Assembly: GCF_000234355.1 (NCBI RefSeq) | Contig: NZ_AGQV01000002.1 | Location: forward strand, 1-64,000 | DNA: 64,000 nt | Source: Gluconobacter morbifer G707 | Lineage (GTDB): Bacteria; Pseudomonadota; Alphaproteobacteria; Acetobacterales; Acetobacteraceae | Direction: 5' to 3' | Shown here: positions 6,325 to 16,176 of the stretch, in pieces | Layout of the letters: each line of letters begins with the position of its first letter | Numbering within the stretch: position 1 is the first letter of the stretch | Translations under genes and position numbers: made by a program | The notes under the pieces: generated by a model | Database searches by the model: none | What the model was told of the DNA's origin: nothing | What the model saw: the letters and a program-made list of their open reading frames with translations, nothing else

Positions 6325-6615
6325 GTGTCTGAAATCATTCCACTGCGTCCAGCTTTGCCAAAAGCCGATACACTCTGGGCCGTTATTGCCTTTCAAGGCA
6401 AGAGACGCGTCATTGCAGACCTGCATCTCAGCCGGGAAGCGGCGGAGGCGGACTGCCAGTGGCGCATGGCTCAGGTCCGCGCCTATGCGCGTTTCCTGAT
6501 CAGCGAGCAGCAGCCTCCGCCGGCCTATATGGTTGAACGGATCAGGAAGACGGATCTTCCCCGCAGGTGGGAGCCTCTGCCGGCTCTGGGGATGTTGCGG
6601 GGGCGTTTTATCTAA
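6325..6615 (+). CDS. Hypothetical protein (96 aa), GTG start
   Basis: The GTG at 6325 follows a good site, GGAAGGGA at 6312-6319. The protein is 96 residues, soluble, with a beta-rich N-terminus (LWAVIAFQGKRRVIADLHL) and a long helix rich in alanine and arginine. I recognise no domain. It is divergent from the lapA-pyrF-trpF operon, and a large inverted repeat follows two bases after its stop. Confidence 0.6.
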   Translation: MSEIIPLRPALPKADTLWAVIAFQGKRRVIADLHLSREAAEADCQWRMAQVRAYARFLISEQQPPPAYMVERIRKTDLPRRWEPLPALGMLRGRFI

Positions 6616-6616
6616 G

Positions 6617-6679
6617 GCTTTCTGTCAGGCTGCATGGTGGCCTCCCTCTGGCCAAACCAGGAAGGACATGACAGAAAGC
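6617..6679 (+). other. Nested inverted repeat between the hypothetical gene and secB
   Basis: GCTTTCTGTCA (6617-6627) and TGACAGAAAGC (6669-6679) are perfect 11-bp inverted arms. Between them, TGGTGGCC (6635-6642) can pair with GGCC (6650-6653) and ACCA (6656-6659). The predicted RNA is a long two-part hairpin with no U-tract, so it could end transcription by another route, or form a structured leader for secB, whose ATG is 84 bases further on. Confidence 0.5.
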
Positions 6680-6762
6680 AGGAATGAAACATTTCCTTGC
6701 GTTCCAAGGTATTGGAGTATCGGCGCGGGATATATGACGATGATTTGATAAAGGTCAACATA

Positions 6763-7284
6763 ATGGACAACGCGTATACGGATACAGTCACTGGGTCGTC
6801 CGACGTCGAAGGTGTAAAGGCCAGCCCGGCAGCACCTCCGAGGCTTGTAGTCGGCTCACAGTATCTTCGCAGTCTTGCCATCGATATCCAGAATACGCCG
6901 GATGTTTACTTCAGTCTTCCGCCGCAGCCTCATATTGCCATGATGGTTGATGTGACAGCGCGCCAGCTTGGCGAGCAGCCCAACTTTGAGGTTTCTCTGG
7001 TGATCCGCGCGCAGGGACTGGAAGCTGCTCCCACGCAGGAAGCGCCTTCGCCGAAAGTGCTGTATGAGATCAACGCGTCCTATGCGGGGCTGTTTGGTCT
7101 GTCAGGACTGATGTCGGAGGCCGATGTTGAACCGATGCTTCTGGTTCAGGCGCCCGGTTTTCTTTTCCCATCCTCCCGTGCTGTCATTCTCAGTACGGTG
7201 CGTGAAGCGGGTTTCCCTGTCGCCAATATCCAGCCGATCGATTTTCACGCCCTGTGGCAGAGCCGACGCGCCCAGCAGCGTTAA
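6763..7284 (+). CDS. secB: Protein-export chaperone SecB
   Basis: SecB holds preproteins unfolded and hands them to SecA. The 173-residue protein shows the conserved [18 protein letters not shown]-terminal strand region, the [10 protein letters not shown] core, [16 protein letters not shown] and the C-terminal [18 protein letters not shown] choose ATG 6763, preceded by AAAGG at 6750-6754, over ATG 6697, because the added 22 residues do not fit the family. The first 20 residues are a variable polar tail. It lies in the orientation of the large glycosyltransferase that follows. Confidence 0.94.
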   Translation: MDNAYTDTVTGSSDVEGVKASPAAPPRLVVGSQYLRSLAIDIQNTPDVYFSLPPQPHIAMMVDVTARQLGEQPNFEVSLVIRAQGLEAAPTQEAPSPKVLYEINASYAGLFGLSGLMSEADVEPMLLVQAPGFLFPSSRAVILSTVREAGFPVANIQPIDFHALWQSRRAQQR

Positions 7285-7340
7285 GGCATGACGTCAGGCT
7301 TGTCAGAAAGTCCCTCAGCTCCGCAGGAATTCCCGAAAGC

Positions 7341-10300
7341 ATGACCGACCATATCCTCTCTTCCCCCGCTTTTGCAGGAGATCGCCCTCCGCTCTGGGCA
7401 GCATTCGACCCGGGATGGTACCGGACGCGGTATGGAGAACGCCTGCGGGAAGAAGCGGAAATAGAGTCAGACAACGGTGAGACGACTCTCGACCTTAGCG
7501 ATGCTGCTCTTGAGCAGCACTGGAAGCAGAGAGGCGTACGGCAGGGCTTTTCCCCCAACCGCTTCTTTGATGAGGAATGGTACCTGCGCCAGAATCCCGA
7601 TGTCCGGGAAGGGATAGAGCTGGGTATTTTTGACTCGGGCTTCCTGCATTACTGTGAAAGCGGTTTTCGGAGCCGTTCGCCGCACTGGCTTTTCTCCGAG
7701 GAAGGTTATTTCAGCTATAATCCGGATCTGAGCCCGCATGTTCTGATTTCTCAGGGTTTCTGCAACGGATATGATCATTATCTGGCCGTCGGGGATCAGG
7801 AGCACCGGAAGTCCTACCTATTCTTTGATCCGGCGGTTTTCCGGGCTGCCAGCCTGGCGCAGCGCTCCAGCTACGATTTTTCGATCGGGGATTTCGTCCA
7901 GTTCATCTCGTCCACAGAAGGGGGGCAGAGGCGGTCTTCGTGGTATTTCAATCCTGACTGGTATCTGCAGCGCTATCCTGAAGTTGCGGATGCCATCCGG
8001 CAGAAGATCTACCTTAACCCTCTTCACCATTATCTGACCAATGGTGACCCGACGGCCTATGATCCCAATCCGTGGTTTAGCGAGGCATTTTATACCTCCC
8101 ATAATCCGGATGTCGCAGCGACGACCCAGGCTGGTGCCATTCGGAATGCCTACGAGCATTTTGTCCGTTTCGGGATAGCCGAGAAGCGACAGCCGCAGGA
8201 AGGGGTGGATCTGCACGCTCTTGCAGCCAGGCCGGGCGTGCAGCGTCTGATGCGACAGAAAAAGCTGCCTGACCTTTTCGCTCTCTGGGTCAGCCTGCAG
8301 GGCGAACTGCCGGAAGAACCGAATGAGGCGCAGGCCTCGAACGACCAGTACCGGAGCCTGGATCTGCAGTATGCTGACACCCTGATTCCCTCAATGATGC
8401 GCGCACCACTGGATTTCCGGCCGGTGCGTCACCCGGATGTCAGCGTCATCATCCCGGCGGCCAACCAGTTCAGGGACGTCCTAGCCTCTCTGGCCGCGCT
8501 CTCCAACAATGATCCTGGGACATTGCAGATCATTCTGGTCGATGCGGGTTCGACTGATGAAACGCAGGATATTACCCGTTTCGCCCGGGGAATCAGGGTT
8601 CTGCAGCCGTCATACCGGACGAGCATTTTCGAGCAGGTCATGCTTGGAATGGGCGCTGCGGATGCGGATATCGTTCTCTTCATGGCGCCCGGCACCCAGC
8701 CTTTCCCGGGAGCCATCCGGGCCGCGCTCCAGAATTTCCAGGAAAAATCGATCTGGGCTGTTGGCGGCCAGACGCTGGGACTGAACGGGCGCATCCTTGA
8801 GGCTGGCACTGTCGTCTGGAGGAACGGTACGTTCTGTCGTTTTGGTTATGGAAGACGGGCGAATGAGTCGGAAATTGCCTTTCGGCGTCCGGTCGATGGA
8901 TTTACGGCCGGAATGCTGCTGTGCAGGCGGGAACGGCTGGTCGCGCTCGACGGGATTGACCGGAACTGCACTGGATCGGAATCGCGTCTTCTGTCCATCT
9001 GTCTCACGCTGAGACAGGAGGGGGGCGGTATCCTGTATGATCCTTCCGTTCTGGCAAAGGCGCCGGAGCCGCCTCCGGTGCCGGAAAAATTGCTGGCGCG
9101 CAACTGCACCATTATGCGGCACCGCTTTGCGGGGCTACTGTCCCGACAGCCTTTTCCGGGTAGTAACCTCATGCGCGCCCGGATCTCGGCCGCGGTTCCG
9201 ACCATCCTGTTTCTCTGTTCCAGTCTGCCGCGTCACAGCCTCGGGACGCCTGGCCTGCGTCAGCGGGCGGTCATGATCGCTCTGAGCCAGATGGGCTATC
9301 AGGTCACGGTTTTCCCGCTTGACGGAGCGGGGGGCGAAATGGTGGCCAATGCTCTCGATTTCCCGCCCGAGCTGGAACTCATGGATGACTGTGATCAGTC
9401 CGAACTGCCGTCTTTTCTAGAAGAGCGGGCGGAAACGTTCGACTTTGTCTGGGTTGCGGGGACGGAGGTCCTGAAACGTTCCTCTACGATCCTGCAACAG
9501 CACGCCATGACATTACCACGTCTGGGCATCATCGCGGATGTTCATGGTGGCAAGGCGCAGGAAGATCATTTGCGCCGCCTGGTCGGCGTGTCAAACGATC
9601 GTGAGAAATTACTGCGCGAACTGCTGGGGGAACTGGAAGACGCCTGGCTGGCCCAGACGCTGGTGACCGGTTATGCCCGGGAAAGCGAGGATTTCAACCA
9701 GATCGGTTATGGCAATGTCCGCGAACTGGGTTGTGCGCCAGCGCCCGTGGTGTTCTCTCCCGGCTATCATGAGCGGTCCGGCATTCTTTTTGCCCTGCCG
9801 ATTCTCCGGTCCGGCGACGCCGTTCATGACGGGTTGCACTGGTTTATTCATGATGTCCTGAACCATCTGGACAAGCTCCTGCCGCCGGGTGCCACCGTTC
9901 TGCTGGGCGGATACCGGGACAGGGACGTGGACCTATCGGCTTATTCCCGTTATCCGCGGATGGAAGCGCTGCCTGATGATGTGGATCTGCCGGCGCTTTA
10001 CCAGTCCCGCCGTATCCTGATCGAGCCCAGCCGTGTTCTGGCGTCTCTTCCACAGGAATTGGTTGAAGCTGCGGCGGCGGGTCTGCCAGCGGTGGTCGGA
10101 GAGGCGGCGCGGGACATTCTGAGCTGGGAAGACGGAAAAAACTGCCTGTCTGGGGGATTCTGTGATCCACCGCGCTTCGCCCGGGCTGTTGCTGAACTGT
10201 ACCTGAATGAGGAACGCTGGAACCAGATCAGTTCCGGCGCGCGACAGTGGGTTGAAGAGCAGGACAGGAGTGACCGCTTTGGCAGGCAGTTGAAAGATAT

Positions 10301-10547
10301 TCTGGATCTTGCTGTCGGAAACGGACCTCTGCCTGTATCCTCCGTACCCGTACATATGCTGCAGGAGCGACCTGAAGACCAGCTGTTTGCGCCTGCGCCC
10401 CTGCGGCTGCACTGGACCGAACAGGACACCGGGGCTCCTGTCGACTCTTCCGGTCATGACGACACTTTGGAAGACACATCATCTGACGACCACTCGCAGA
10501 CCCTGGCGCCCCGACTTGGCGTCAGCCTGCCACATTCCGGAAAATGA
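7341..10547 (+). CDS. Large multidomain glycosyltransferase with N-terminal WYL/NPDV repeats
   Basis: About 1068 residues in three parts. Residues about 20-285 hold five or six degenerate repeats of about 40-50 residues built on F-D-x-x-W-Y-L-x-x-N-P-D-V and an H-Y-L-x-x-G segment. Residues about 365-600 are a GT2 domain (DVSVIIPAANQF, then VDAGSTDETQDI, a diluted nucleotide-binding region). From about residue 613 there is a GT4/GT1-like domain (ILFLCSSLPRHSLG, and later a QELVEAAAAGLPAVVGE donor-site helix). No signal peptide or membrane span is obvious, so it is probably cytosolic and makes surface polysaccharide. The start is uncertain: an earlier in-frame start at 7254 lies inside secB. 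Substrate unknown. Confidence 0.82.
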   Translation: MTDHILSSPAFAGDRPPLWAAFDPGWYRTRYGERLREEAEIESDNGETTLDLSDAALEQHWKQRGVRQGFSPNRFFDEEWYLRQNPDVREGIELGIFDSGFLHYCESGFRSRSPHWLFSEEGYFSYNPDLSPHVLISQGFCNGYDHYLAVGDQEHRKSYLFFDPAVFRAASLAQRSSYDFSIGDFVQFISSTEGGQRRSSWYFNPDWYLQRYPEVADAIRQKIYLNPLHHYLTNGDPTAYDPNPWFSEAFYTSHNPDVAATTQAGAIRNAYEHFVRFGIAEKRQPQEGVDLHALAARPGVQRLMRQKKLPDLFALWVSLQGELPEEPNEAQASNDQYRSLDLQYADTLIPSMMRAPLDFRPVRHPDVSVIIPAANQFRDVLASLAALSNNDPGTLQIILVDAGSTDETQDITRFARGIRVLQPSYRTSIFEQVMLGMGAADADIVLFMAPGTQPFPGAIRAALQNFQEKSIWAVGGQTLGLNGRILEAGTVVWRNGTFCRFGYGRRANESEIAFRRPVDGFTAGMLLCRRERLVALDGIDRNCTGSESRLLSICLTLRQEGGGILYDPSVLAKAPEPPPVPEKLLARNCTIMRHRFAGLLSRQPFPGSNLMRARISAAVPTILFLCSSLPRHSLGTPGLRQRAVMIALSQMGYQVTVFPLDGAGGEMVANALDFPPELELMDDCDQSELPSFLEERAETFDFVWVAGTEVLKRSSTILQQHAMTLPRLGIIADVHGGKAQEDHLRRLVGVSNDREKLLRELLGELEDAWLAQTLVTGYARESEDFNQIGYGNVRELGCAPAPVVFSPGYHERSGILFALPILRSGDAVHDGLHWFIHDVLNHLDKLLPPGATVLLGGYRDRDVDLSAYSRYPRMEALPDDVDLPALYQSRRILIEPSRVLASLPQELVEAAAAGLPAVVGEAARDILSWEDGKNCLSGGFCDPPRFARAVAELYLNEERWNQISSGARQWVEEQDRSDRFGRQLKDILDLAVGNGPLPVSSVPVHMLQERPEDQLFAPAPLRLHWTEQDTGAPVDSSGHDDTLEDTSSDDHSQTLAPRLGVSLPHSGK

Positions 10548-10551
10548 CTGT

Positions 10552-11967
10552 ATGACGTCTGCTCTCTCCACCAGCCTTGATACCGTGCTGGATCATGTCG
10601 ATCACACTCTTGATGCGTCCGTGGAGCGTCTGTTCGAACTTCTGCGCATTCCCAGTATTTCCACCCAGCCAACCCATGCTGCGGACTGCCGCAAGGCTGC
10701 GGAATGGGTACGGAATGAGCTGGAAAAAATCGGGCTGAAAGCGGAGGTGCGGGATGTTCGCTGGTCCGGTCCGGGGCATCCGATGGTTGTGGCTCATGAC
10801 AACGGAGCTTCGGGCCCGCATGTGCTGTTCTACGGGCATTATGACGTTCAGCCGACCGATCCGGAAAATCTCTGGAAAGCACCGCCTTTCGATCCGCGGC
10901 TGACGGAAGATCCATCGGGACGGAAAGTCATCGTGGCGCGTGGCGCAAGCGACGACAAGGGGCAGGTCATGACCTTCCTGGAAGCCTGTCGCGCCTGGAA
11001 GGATGTTCACGGTTCCCTGCCTCTCAGAGTGAGTGTTCTGCTGGAAGGCGAGGAAGAATGTGGCGGTGCGAACCTGTTGCCATTCCTCAAGGAGAACGCT
11101 GCCGAGCTGAAGGCCGATGTTGCGCTGATCTGTGATACGGCCATGGCGGACCGCACCACGCCTGGCATTACGACATCCCTGCGCGGCATGATGGGGGATG
11201 AAGTCGTCGTGCAGTGTGCATCGCATGACCTTCATTCCGGCGTGTATGGCAATGCGGCCGCCAATCCGATCAACGTGTTGTGTCAGGCGCTGGCCATGCT
11301 GCGGGATGCGGATGGATGCGTCACGCTGCCGGGATTCTATGACGGTGTCCGAGAGCCGGATGCCGAAACGCGGGCCCAGTGGCGCAAGCTGTTTCCAACC
11401 GATGAAACCCTGCTGGGAGAGGTTGGCCTGTCCGTTGCAGCGGGAGAAAAGGGGTATAGCGCCATCGAACAGACCTGGTGCCGCCCCAGCTGCGAAATCA
11501 ACGGGATCTCAGGCGGATACGAAGGCGAGGGCTTCAAGACCGTCCTTCCTGCAAAAGCCATGGCCAAAGTTTCCTTCCGTCTTGTCCCCGGACAGGACCC
11601 AAATCGCATTCGCGAGACATTCCGCGCCCATATCCGCGCTGCGCTGCCCGCCGATGCCCATGTCACATTCACGCCGCACGGTGCTTCACCGGGTTTCGAG
11701 GTTTCACGGCAGAGCCGGTTCCTGCCGCCTGCGCTGAAAGCCCTGACGGATGAGTGGAACGTGCCTGCGGTGACGATGGGGTGTGGTGGGTCCATTCCGG
11801 TTGCGGGGGAAGTGAAGGAAGCGTTGGGGCTTGATGCCCTGATGGTCGGATTCGCACAGGCTGATGACCGCATTCACTCTCCCAACGAGCAGTATGGGCT
11901 TGAATCCTTTCACAAGGGTATTCGCTCATGGGTCCGTATCCTTGCAGCTCTGGCGGAAGCGGACTGA
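10552..11967 (+). CDS. M20-family metallopeptidase (dipeptidase-like)
   Basis: The 471-residue protein has the M20 zinc ligands and catalytic residues: H96 and D98 (FYGHYDVQP), D134/D135 (RGASDDKGQ), E167-E168 (LEGEEECGG), D195 (ICDTAM) and a C-terminal H (IHSPNEQ). Family members split dipeptides such as carnosine-like substrates or N-acyl amino acids. The start at ATG 10552 is four bases after the glycosyltransferase stop; the longer frame from 10309 lies within that gene. The next gene, pdxA, starts two bases after its stop, so all are probably co-transcribed. Confidence 0.9.
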   Translation: MTSALSTSLDTVLDHVDHTLDASVERLFELLRIPSISTQPTHAADCRKAAEWVRNELEKIGLKAEVRDVRWSGPGHPMVVAHDNGASGPHVLFYGHYDVQPTDPENLWKAPPFDPRLTEDPSGRKVIVARGASDDKGQVMTFLEACRAWKDVHGSLPLRVSVLLEGEEECGGANLLPFLKENAAELKADVALICDTAMADRTTPGITTSLRGMMGDEVVVQCASHDLHSGVYGNAAANPINVLCQALAMLRDADGCVTLPGFYDGVREPDAETRAQWRKLFPTDETLLGEVGLSVAAGEKGYSAIEQTWCRPSCEINGISGGYEGEGFKTVLPAKAMAKVSFRLVPGQDPNRIRETFRAHIRAALPADAHVTFTPHGASPGFEVSRQSRFLPPALKALTDEWNVPAVTMGCGGSIPVAGEVKEALGLDALMVGFAQADDRIHSPNEQYGLESFHKGIRSWVRILAALAEAD

Positions 11968-11969
11968 TC

Positions 11970-12968
11970 ATGTCCGCTCCGGTTGCGCTGACTTTCGGTG
12001 ATCCGGCCGGCATTGGCCCCCAGCTTGCGGTCGATGCCTGGCAGCGGCTGAAAATGACCGGAGAGCCTTTCTTCTGGCTGGGGGATCCAGCGCTTGTCGA
12101 GCAGGTAGTTCCTGTCACGCTGATTGAAAAACCGGACGATGCGGTCTCGGTTTTTCGTCAGAGCCTGCCAGTCATGGCGGTGCGCTGTCCGGCTGCCGTT
12201 GTTCCGGGGCAGCCGGACAGCCTGAACGCTCCGGCTGTCATTGATAGTATCGAACAGGCTGTTTCCTTGGCGAAGCAGGGGCTTGCGGGTGGCGTGGTCA
12301 CCAATCCGATCGCCAAGCACGTCCTCGCCGCCGCGGGATTTCCCTATCCCGGGCACACGGAGTTTCTGGCGGCATTGTGTGGGGTTCCGGGGCAGGAAAT
12401 CATGATGCTGGCTTCACCTCATCTGAGAGTGGTCCCTGTCACGATCCATGTGTCTCTTCGCCGTGCTCTCGATACCCTCACGACGGAGAGCATCATCAGT
12501 ACGGCGCGGACCGCGTATCGGGGCCTGCAACGGGATTTCGGGATCGCGGCGCCGCGTCTCGCGGTGGCCGGGCTCAATCCCCATGCAGGTGAACAGGGTC
12601 TGATGGGTACGGAAGAGACGACGCTCATCCAGCCGGCAGTCGACGTCCTGCGTGCAGAGGGTCTGAACGTGCGCGGCCCCATGCCGCCCGATACGATGTT
12701 CAGCGCCACGGTACGTCCGACTTACGATGTTGCCATCTGCATGTACCATGATCAGGCGCTTATTCCCCTCAAGACGCTGGATATGGCGGAAGGTGTGAAT
12801 GTGACGCTGGGTCTGCCTATCATCCGGACGTCACCGGATCACGGAACGGCTTTCGATATTGCCGGGCCTGTCAGGGCGGAGAGCGGCCGGGCGGATGTTT
12901 CAAGCCTGCTGGCGGCCCTGCGTCTGGCGGGCGAAATGGCTCATCATCGGCAAGGAGAACATTCATGA
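11970..12968 (+). CDS. pdxA: 4-hydroxythreonine-4-phosphate dehydrogenase
   Basis: PdxA oxidises 4-phosphohydroxy-L-threonine, giving 3-amino-1-hydroxyacetone phosphate, the partner of DXP in pyridoxine 5'-phosphate synthesis. The 332-residue protein starts [19 protein letters not shown] and shows the [36 protein letters not shown] and [12 protein letters not shown] motifs, including the metal-binding histidines. The start chosen excludes 14 residues inside the upstream gene. It overlaps pdxJ by 4 bases, so the two final enzymes of the DXP-dependent B6 route are coupled. Confidence 0.95.
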   Translation: MSAPVALTFGDPAGIGPQLAVDAWQRLKMTGEPFFWLGDPALVEQVVPVTLIEKPDDAVSVFRQSLPVMAVRCPAAVVPGQPDSLNAPAVIDSIEQAVSLAKQGLAGGVVTNPIAKHVLAAAGFPYPGHTEFLAALCGVPGQEIMMLASPHLRVVPVTIHVSLRRALDTLTTESIISTARTAYRGLQRDFGIAAPRLAVAGLNPHAGEQGLMGTEETTLIQPAVDVLRAEGLNVRGPMPPDTMFSATVRPTYDVAICMYHDQALIPLKTLDMAEGVNVTLGLPIIRTSPDHGTAFDIAGPVRAESGRADVSSLLAALRLAGEMAHHRQGEHS

Positions 12969-13663
12969 TCCGACTGGGCGTCAATATCGATCATGTCGCG
13001 ACGTTGCGAAATGCACGCGGGGGCACGTTTCCCGATCCTGTGGTTGCGGCAGAACTGGCCCTGCGTTCCGGTGCGGACGGGATCACCGCGCATCTGCGGG
13101 AAGATCGGCGGCATATCCGGGATACGGACATGCCGAGGCTCAAGGCTCTATCGGGCCCGCTGAATTTTGAGATGGCAGCCACGGAAGAGATGGTCCGGAT
13201 TGCCTGTGATCTCGGACCGCATGCCTGTTGCCTGGTTCCGGAAAAGCGTGAGGAAGTCACGACGGAAGGTGGGCTGGACGTGGCAGGACAACAGGCTGTT
13301 CTGGCGTCCAGAATCGAACGTCTCAAGGATGCGGGAATTCGCGTTTCCCTGTTTATTGATCCTGACCGGCGACAGCTTGAAGCCACCGCGGCGCTGGGTG
13401 CGCCTGTTGTGGAACTGCATACAGGCGCTTACGCCCACCATGGCGGACGGGAACTGAAGCGCTTGCAGGAGGCTGCGGCCATCGCTGCCGATTGCGGGCT
13501 TGAGCTTCATGCCGGTCATGGCCTGACATACGACAATGTGGGGCCTGTCGCCGAGTTATCCGGCCTGAGAGAGCTCAATATCGGCCATTTCCTTATCGGA
13601 GAAGCCGTTTTCGTGGGCCTTGGAGCCGCCGTACGAAAAATGAAAGCCCTCATCAACCCTTGA
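12965..13663 (+). CDS. pdxJ: Pyridoxine 5'-phosphate synthase
   Basis: PdxJ condenses 3-amino-1-hydroxyacetone phosphate with 1-deoxyxylulose 5-phosphate to pyridoxine 5'-phosphate. The 232-residue TIM-barrel protein starts [20 protein letters not shown] and contains [38 protein letters not shown] and the C-terminal [14 protein letters not shown], all hallmarks of the family. Its ATG overlaps the pdxA stop (ATGA). A hairpin follows 13 bases after its stop. Confidence 0.96.
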   Translation: MIRLGVNIDHVATLRNARGGTFPDPVVAAELALRSGADGITAHLREDRRHIRDTDMPRLKALSGPLNFEMAATEEMVRIACDLGPHACCLVPEKREEVTTEGGLDVAGQQAVLASRIERLKDAGIRVSLFIDPDRRQLEATAALGAPVVELHTGAYAHHGGRELKRLQEAAAIAADCGLELHAGHGLTYDNVGPVAELSGLRELNIGHFLIGEAVFVGLGAAVRKMKALINP

Positions 13664-13675
13664 TGAAGCAGGAAA

Positions 13676-13708
13676 CCGGAGGTGCGGGAGTCCTATCCCG
13701 CCCTTCGG
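13676..13708. terminator. Hairpin between convergent pdxJ and lipoprotein gene
   Basis: CCGGAGG-T-GCGGGA pairs with TCCCGC-CCTTCGG around a 6-base loop (13690-13695), with one wobble and one bulge. It lies between two converging genes and is probably a bidirectional terminator, though the U-tract is weak. Confidence 0.6.
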
Positions 13709-13718
13709 AGACCGGCTG

Positions 13719-14342
13719 TTATTTAGTGGGGGATGTCGTTGCGGGTTTGACGGGCTGGATCAGAGGCTCGGTCTGGCCGGCTGAGTAATTCGGGACGTAT
13801 TTGCCGGAATTATCCGAATACGTGGCGGTTGCGCTCTGTGGCGGTACGGAAGGCGGCGTGAAACCGGAAACCGGTCCGAACGGTCCGCCATTAACCTTGC
13901 GCATCGTGGATTCACGCTGGCGAGCACAGCCCCGGGTGATGATGGAGCAGATGCCATCCGTGCCGATATATTCGTCGTCATTCCCTGTATAATGGACTTC
14001 GGAAACGCGGTCGTGATCGACACGGACAAGCATGCGGCATGTCGTGCCGCCGCCGCCGAAAGCGGACTGATAGATGCTGACGGCAGACTGCACGGGAATC
14101 AGAGTAGAATCCGAGACCGTCGGCAGGGTCTTTGTTCCATCATACTGCCAGATCTCGGTCGTATCGTTCAGCTTCTTGGTCGAAGCCGGGATGCCGGCAC
14201 AGGCCTGGAGGTCATAGGAGGTCATTCCGACCATTTCGAGCTGCGCCTTGTGCGCACTTCGCGAATCAAAATATCCGCACCCTGAAAGGGCGGCGCTTGC
14301 TCCGAGAGCGGTCATCAGACGAAAAGAGAGGAGGCGCATCAT
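13719..14342 (-). CDS. Predicted outer-membrane lipoprotein, BamE/SmpA-like N-terminal region
   Basis: The 207-residue protein has a lipoprotein signal peptide (MMRLLSFRLMTALGASAALS, lipobox LSGC with Cys22). After the signal, VGMTSYDLQACAGIP and EIWQYDGT resemble the start of BamE/SmpA-type folds, and a second strand pair contains CRMLVRVDHDRVSEVHY. The C-terminal 60 residues are proline, serine and threonine rich. It is a known type of uncharacterised lipoprotein in this bacterial family, and its role is unknown. Two adjacent ATG codons (14342 and 14339) could both start it. Confidence 0.7.
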   Translation of the reverse strand: MMRLLSFRLMTALGASAALSGCGYFDSRSAHKAQLEMVGMTSYDLQACAGIPASTKKLNDTTEIWQYDGTKTLPTVSDSTLIPVQSAVSIYQSAFGGGGTTCRMLVRVDHDRVSEVHYTGNDDEYIGTDGICSIITRGCARQRESTMRKVNGGPFGPVSGFTPPSVPPQSATATYSDNSGKYVPNYSAGQTEPLIQPVKPATTSPTK

Positions 14343-14525
14343 GTCTCCATGGCGTGGGGATCATCCTGCAGATTCTGGGGCAATCCAAAGCCAGCCGGAT
14401 GCGGGATAGGATGGAAAGTGGACCGTTTCTACAACAGAACGCCAGACCTGAACAGAGGAGACGGGTTCCTTTGTTCAGGGGGATGCGTTACAGGGCAGAC
14501 CTCTCAGACATCAGGAGTGCCACCA

Positions 14526-14750
14526 ATGGCCGACATGACCCCATCCGAGGTGACACGCCTCCAGACCACCCTTCGCCGTCTTCTGGGTTCACCGAAGCTG
14601 ACCGTCAACAAGCCTACCCGCAAAGGCATGAGCGTTGAACTGGCTGCGGATGGCGAAGTGATCGGGACCATTCATCGCGACGAAGACGAAGGAGAAATCT
14701 CCTACGCCATTCACATCACGATTCTTGAGGAAGACCTGCCTCCGGCCTGA
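14526..14750 (+). CDS. DUF3126 family protein
   Basis: A 74-residue small soluble protein starting MADMTPSEVTRLQTTLRRLL and containing GEVIGTIHRDEDEGEISYAI, as expected for DUF3126, a conserved alphaproteobacterial family of unknown function. CAGGAGTG precedes the ATG at 14526. The open frame upstream to 14349 is not supported: it has no ribosome-binding site and is not like the family. Confidence 0.8.
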   Translation: MADMTPSEVTRLQTTLRRLLGSPKLTVNKPTRKGMSVELAADGEVIGTIHRDEDEGEISYAIHITILEEDLPPA

Positions 14751-14771
14751 GGAACGGGCGGCAGGCTGAAT

Positions 14772-15308
14772 TCAGGCTGGAGGAACGGCGGCTGGCATTT
14801 CAAACCGCGTGATTTTCCAGCCCCAGTGTTCGAATTTCATGTGAAGAACGAACGGTGTCTGGCCTGTCTGGTCGACGCGGGCTTCAAACCGCGTCGGGCT
14901 GACGAAATGGGCATGGATACCCTGCAGGGCTCCAAGCAGACCGCTGGCGGTCTGCTCGCCGATATTTCTGGGCATGATCTGGTGAGCAGTCGTCATCAGG
15001 GTTGCTGGCGTCAGATGGGTATCGATGGCATTGGAGACGACCTGCCCGGCGAATGAACTGCCGAAATCCGGCAGTTCATCATCGGACGCCACCACGGGAG
15101 GCGGAGCGAACTGCTCCTTGAGACAGTGGGAGAGGGAACTCCAGTCCACATGCGGAGACAATCTGGCCGTATTGTTGCCATGAAGGGCGCGGTCTATGTC
15201 CCATAGCGCGACATAGGGCGATATTGCATAGGCGGCGAGAACGGCGCCGATACCAACGCCGATCCCCTGCCAGCCACGAGATGTAACTTTCCGCAAACCG
15301 TTTCGCAT
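14772..15308 (-). CDS. DUF2939-type membrane-anchored or exported protein
   Basis: The 178-residue protein has an N-terminal hydrophobic segment (about residues 14-35, IGVGIGAVLAAYAISPYVAL) followed by DIDRALHGNNTARLSPHVDW, the pattern of DUF2939 (a small domain in which residues pair as DxxAL then VDxxxLR). The rest is predicted periplasmic. Function unknown. It converges with the DUF3126 gene and is divergent from moeB. Confidence 0.7.
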   Translation of the reverse strand: MRNGLRKVTSRGWQGIGVGIGAVLAAYAISPYVALWDIDRALHGNNTARLSPHVDWSSLSHCLKEQFAPPPVVASDDELPDFGSSFAGQVVSNAIDTHLTPATLMTTAHQIMPRNIGEQTASGLLGALQGIHAHFVSPTRFEARVDQTGQTPFVLHMKFEHWGWKITRFEMPAAVPPA

Positions 15309-15414
15309 CTGTCTCTCCGCTCGAACCCGGCAGCCCCGGTACCGAAAAGCTCAGGGTGGATATTCCTGACGGTAACGTCTTTGCGCAGGAAAAGTCAGCA
15401 ACTATCTTGAAAAA

Positions 15415-16176
15415 ATGAGTCTCGTTTTCTCCGACGCCGAACTTGAGCGATATTCGCGCCATATCCTTCTTCCGCAGGTGGGTGCAACCGGGCAGAATCG
15501 TCTTCGCAATGCCTCGGTCCTGCTGGTCGGGGCAGGGGGGCTCGGTGCGCCTCTGGCCCAGCAGCTTGCCGCTTCGGGAATCGGGAGGATCGGGCTGATG
15601 GATGATGACAGGCTGGAGCTCAGCAATCTTCAGCGTCAGGTTCTTTACGCCACGCCCGACCTTGGCCGTTTCAAGGCCGATGCCGCGGCAGAACGGCTGC
15701 AGGCGCTTAACCCGTTGATCGAGGTGGTGCCGTATGTTCAGCGGGCAACGGGGGGCACGCTTGATGAGCTCGTTCCGCGATATGATCTCGTCTGTGACGG
15801 AACGGATAATTTTCCCACACGCGTTGCGGTATCCGATGCTTGTGTAAGACATGGGCGGACGCTGGTTTCCGGGGCCGTACAGGGTTTTGCGGGGCAACTG
15901 GCTGTCTTCAGACCGCAGGAAGGCGGTCCATGTTACCGGTGCCTGTTCCCCGACGCGGAGCGGACGCAGGCCCCGTCCTGTGGGGAAGCAGGCGTTCTGG
16001 GTGCGGCGACGGGTGTGATGGGCAGTCTGATGGCTGTGGAGGTCATGCGTGAAGTCATGGGCCTGGAGGGGAGAAACGAAACACGCGTCATGCTGTGGGA
16101 CGCCTTGGCCGCGGAGATGCGCAGCTTCGTTCTCACACGCGATCCCACCTGCCCGGTGCATGGGCCGCGGTCATGA
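15415..16176 (+). CDS. moeB: HesA/MoeB/ThiF-family adenylyltransferase
   Basis: The 253-residue E1-like enzyme adenylates the C-terminal glycine of a small sulfur carrier such as MoaD or ThiS. The ATP loop GAGGLGAPLAQQL (residues about 38-50), the following DDDRLELSNLQRQVLY, the DGTDNFPTRVAVSDAC motif and two CxxC pairs for zinc (CYRC and CPVH) are all present. The catalytic cysteine of MoeB-type proteins is not certain in this alignment, so MoeB versus ThiF cannot be settled from sequence alone. The next gene overlaps it by 4 bases. Confidence 0.88.
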   Translation: MSLVFSDAELERYSRHILLPQVGATGQNRLRNASVLLVGAGGLGAPLAQQLAASGIGRIGLMDDDRLELSNLQRQVLYATPDLGRFKADAAAERLQALNPLIEVVPYVQRATGGTLDELVPRYDLVCDGTDNFPTRVAVSDACVRHGRTLVSGAVQGFAGQLAVFRPQEGGPCYRCLFPDAERTQAPSCGEAGVLGAATGVMGSLMAVEVMREVMGLEGRNETRVMLWDALAAEMRSFVLTRDPTCPVHGPRS

